From the IMG/VR virus record IMGVR_UViG_3300031951_000982, positions 1 to 27,645 of that record: DNA of 27,645 nt; one strand, written 5' to 3'. This DNA is from a virus. The notes beneath the pieces are model-generated. The model had not been told where the DNA came from and did not search any database. It saw only the letters and a program-made list of their open reading frames with translations. A program made the position numbers and the translations under genes. Below, piece by piece: positions 27,197 through 27,645 of this stretch; within the stretch, counting starts at the first letter, position 1; every line of letters starts with the position of its first letter.

Positions 27197-27645
27197 TCAG
27201 TAGGAGTTGAAGCCCGTCACGGTGAGCAGGACGCTTGCGCCCGTCGTGCCGGCGGTGTAGTTGAGCGCGGCGTTTGCCGAGCCGCGAAGCGGGGTCGGGA
27301 AGTCGAGCTGAACGGGGAGCGTCATGCTCGCGGGAACGCTGAAGGTCACGAGCGTCGCGCTCGCGTCTTGGATCGTCAGCGTGGTCGCGGTGGCGTTCGT
27401 GTTCTGGAAGGTGATCGAGGTCACGCTCTGGCGGATGTCGGCTCCCTGCGCGATCCTGATCGCCGTCTGCGCGTTCGTGGTGACGGTCGTCGATACCGCG
27501 AAGTCAAGGTCGCCGGGCGCGAACTGCTTGAAGACGAGCTGACCGCTGCGCGAGAAGGTCGCGCGCACCGCGTCGCCAGCGACCACGGTCGCGGCGGGGA
27601 GCGCGGTTCGCACCACGCCGCCCATGATCAGCGGGTTCGCCGTCG
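27197..27645 (-). CDS. Virion structural protein, 5' end cut by window edge
   Basis: The frame is open to the right edge: upstream of the internal ATG at 27623-27625 it reads T-A-N-P-L-I. At least 148 residues are present, so the true start lies outside. The visible part is 'MGGVVRTALPAATVVAGDAV', 'FKQFAPGDLDFAVSTTVTTN' and then Thr-rich beta strands ('ATTLTIQDASATLVTFSVPA'). This is the style of a small beta-sandwich surface protein. It ends 11 bases before the next gene start. A structural role is inferred from neighbour and composition. Confidence 0.65.
   Translation of the reverse strand, partial: TANPLIMGGVVRTALPAATVVAGDAVRATFSRSGQLVFKQFAPGDLDFAVSTTVTTNAQTAIRIAQGADIRQSVTSITFQNTNATATTLTIQDASATLVTFSVPASMTLPVQLDFPTPLRGSANAALNYTAGTTGASVLLTVTGFNSY

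Noticed and set aside
1-27645. A diversity-generating retroelement or retron affecting the tail tip
   Set aside because: No reverse transcriptase motif and no template/variable repeat pair were seen.

Overview
The window is a large part of a tailed double-stranded DNA phage (or prophage) genome. Almost every gene is on the minus strand and is transcribed right to left. It is GC-rich and tightly packed. Most genes overlap the next one by ATGA, GTGA, TTGA or TGATG stop/start junctions and carry a GGAGG-type ribosome binding site inside the upstream gene. No rRNA, tRNA, CRISPR array, insertion sequence, integrase or lysis gene was found. The virion plan is siphovirus-like: HK97-type capsid and protease, tail tube, frameshifted tail chaperones and a tape measure. 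The host cannot be fixed from sequence alone. A tail-region protein starting with a 'TYDGTGGLFTRLG' motif, a small 'GLGDTV...CGGC' protein and a CsrA-like protein remind me of Planctomycetota-associated phages, but this is from memory and is only an inference.

Right part, 27645 down to 7913: virion assembly. Two probable virion-surface proteins and a small coiled-coil protein come first. They are followed by a SAM methyltransferase, the small and large terminase subunits, a 1026-residue portal protein fused to extra domains including a MuF-like C-terminus, an HK97-type prohead protease, the major capsid protein and a possible decoration protein. A GT-A-type glycosyltransferase sits between the decoration gene and the connector genes. 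Next come a tiny gene with a probable CTG start, head-tail connector, head closure, gp10-like and DUF3168-like tail completion proteins, the tail tube protein, and two tail chaperone frames joined by a -1 slippery site (GGGAAAC at 14138-14144) with a downstream stem. The tape measure and a run of probable tail-tip or fibre genes end this block.

Left part, 7666 down to 1: two early leftward operons plus two small rightward genes. The first operon (7561 to 5560) encodes a 31-residue membrane peptide, a RecT-like or otherwise recombination-associated protein, and three small genes. The second (5184 to beyond position 1) encodes a possible helicase loader, a cytosine-methyltransferase-like PPCQ protein, a Gp157-family protein, a CsrA-like RNA-binding protein, several tiny membrane or coiled-coil proteins and a winged-helix-like protein. 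It runs off the left edge of the window.

Regulatory structure is concentrated in three spacers (3672-3844, 5185-5433, 7562-7666), which hold perfect inverted repeats. A shared TGCATATGCAGTC element in two of them suggests a common regulator. Hairpins flank the major capsid and decoration genes and may tune their high expression.
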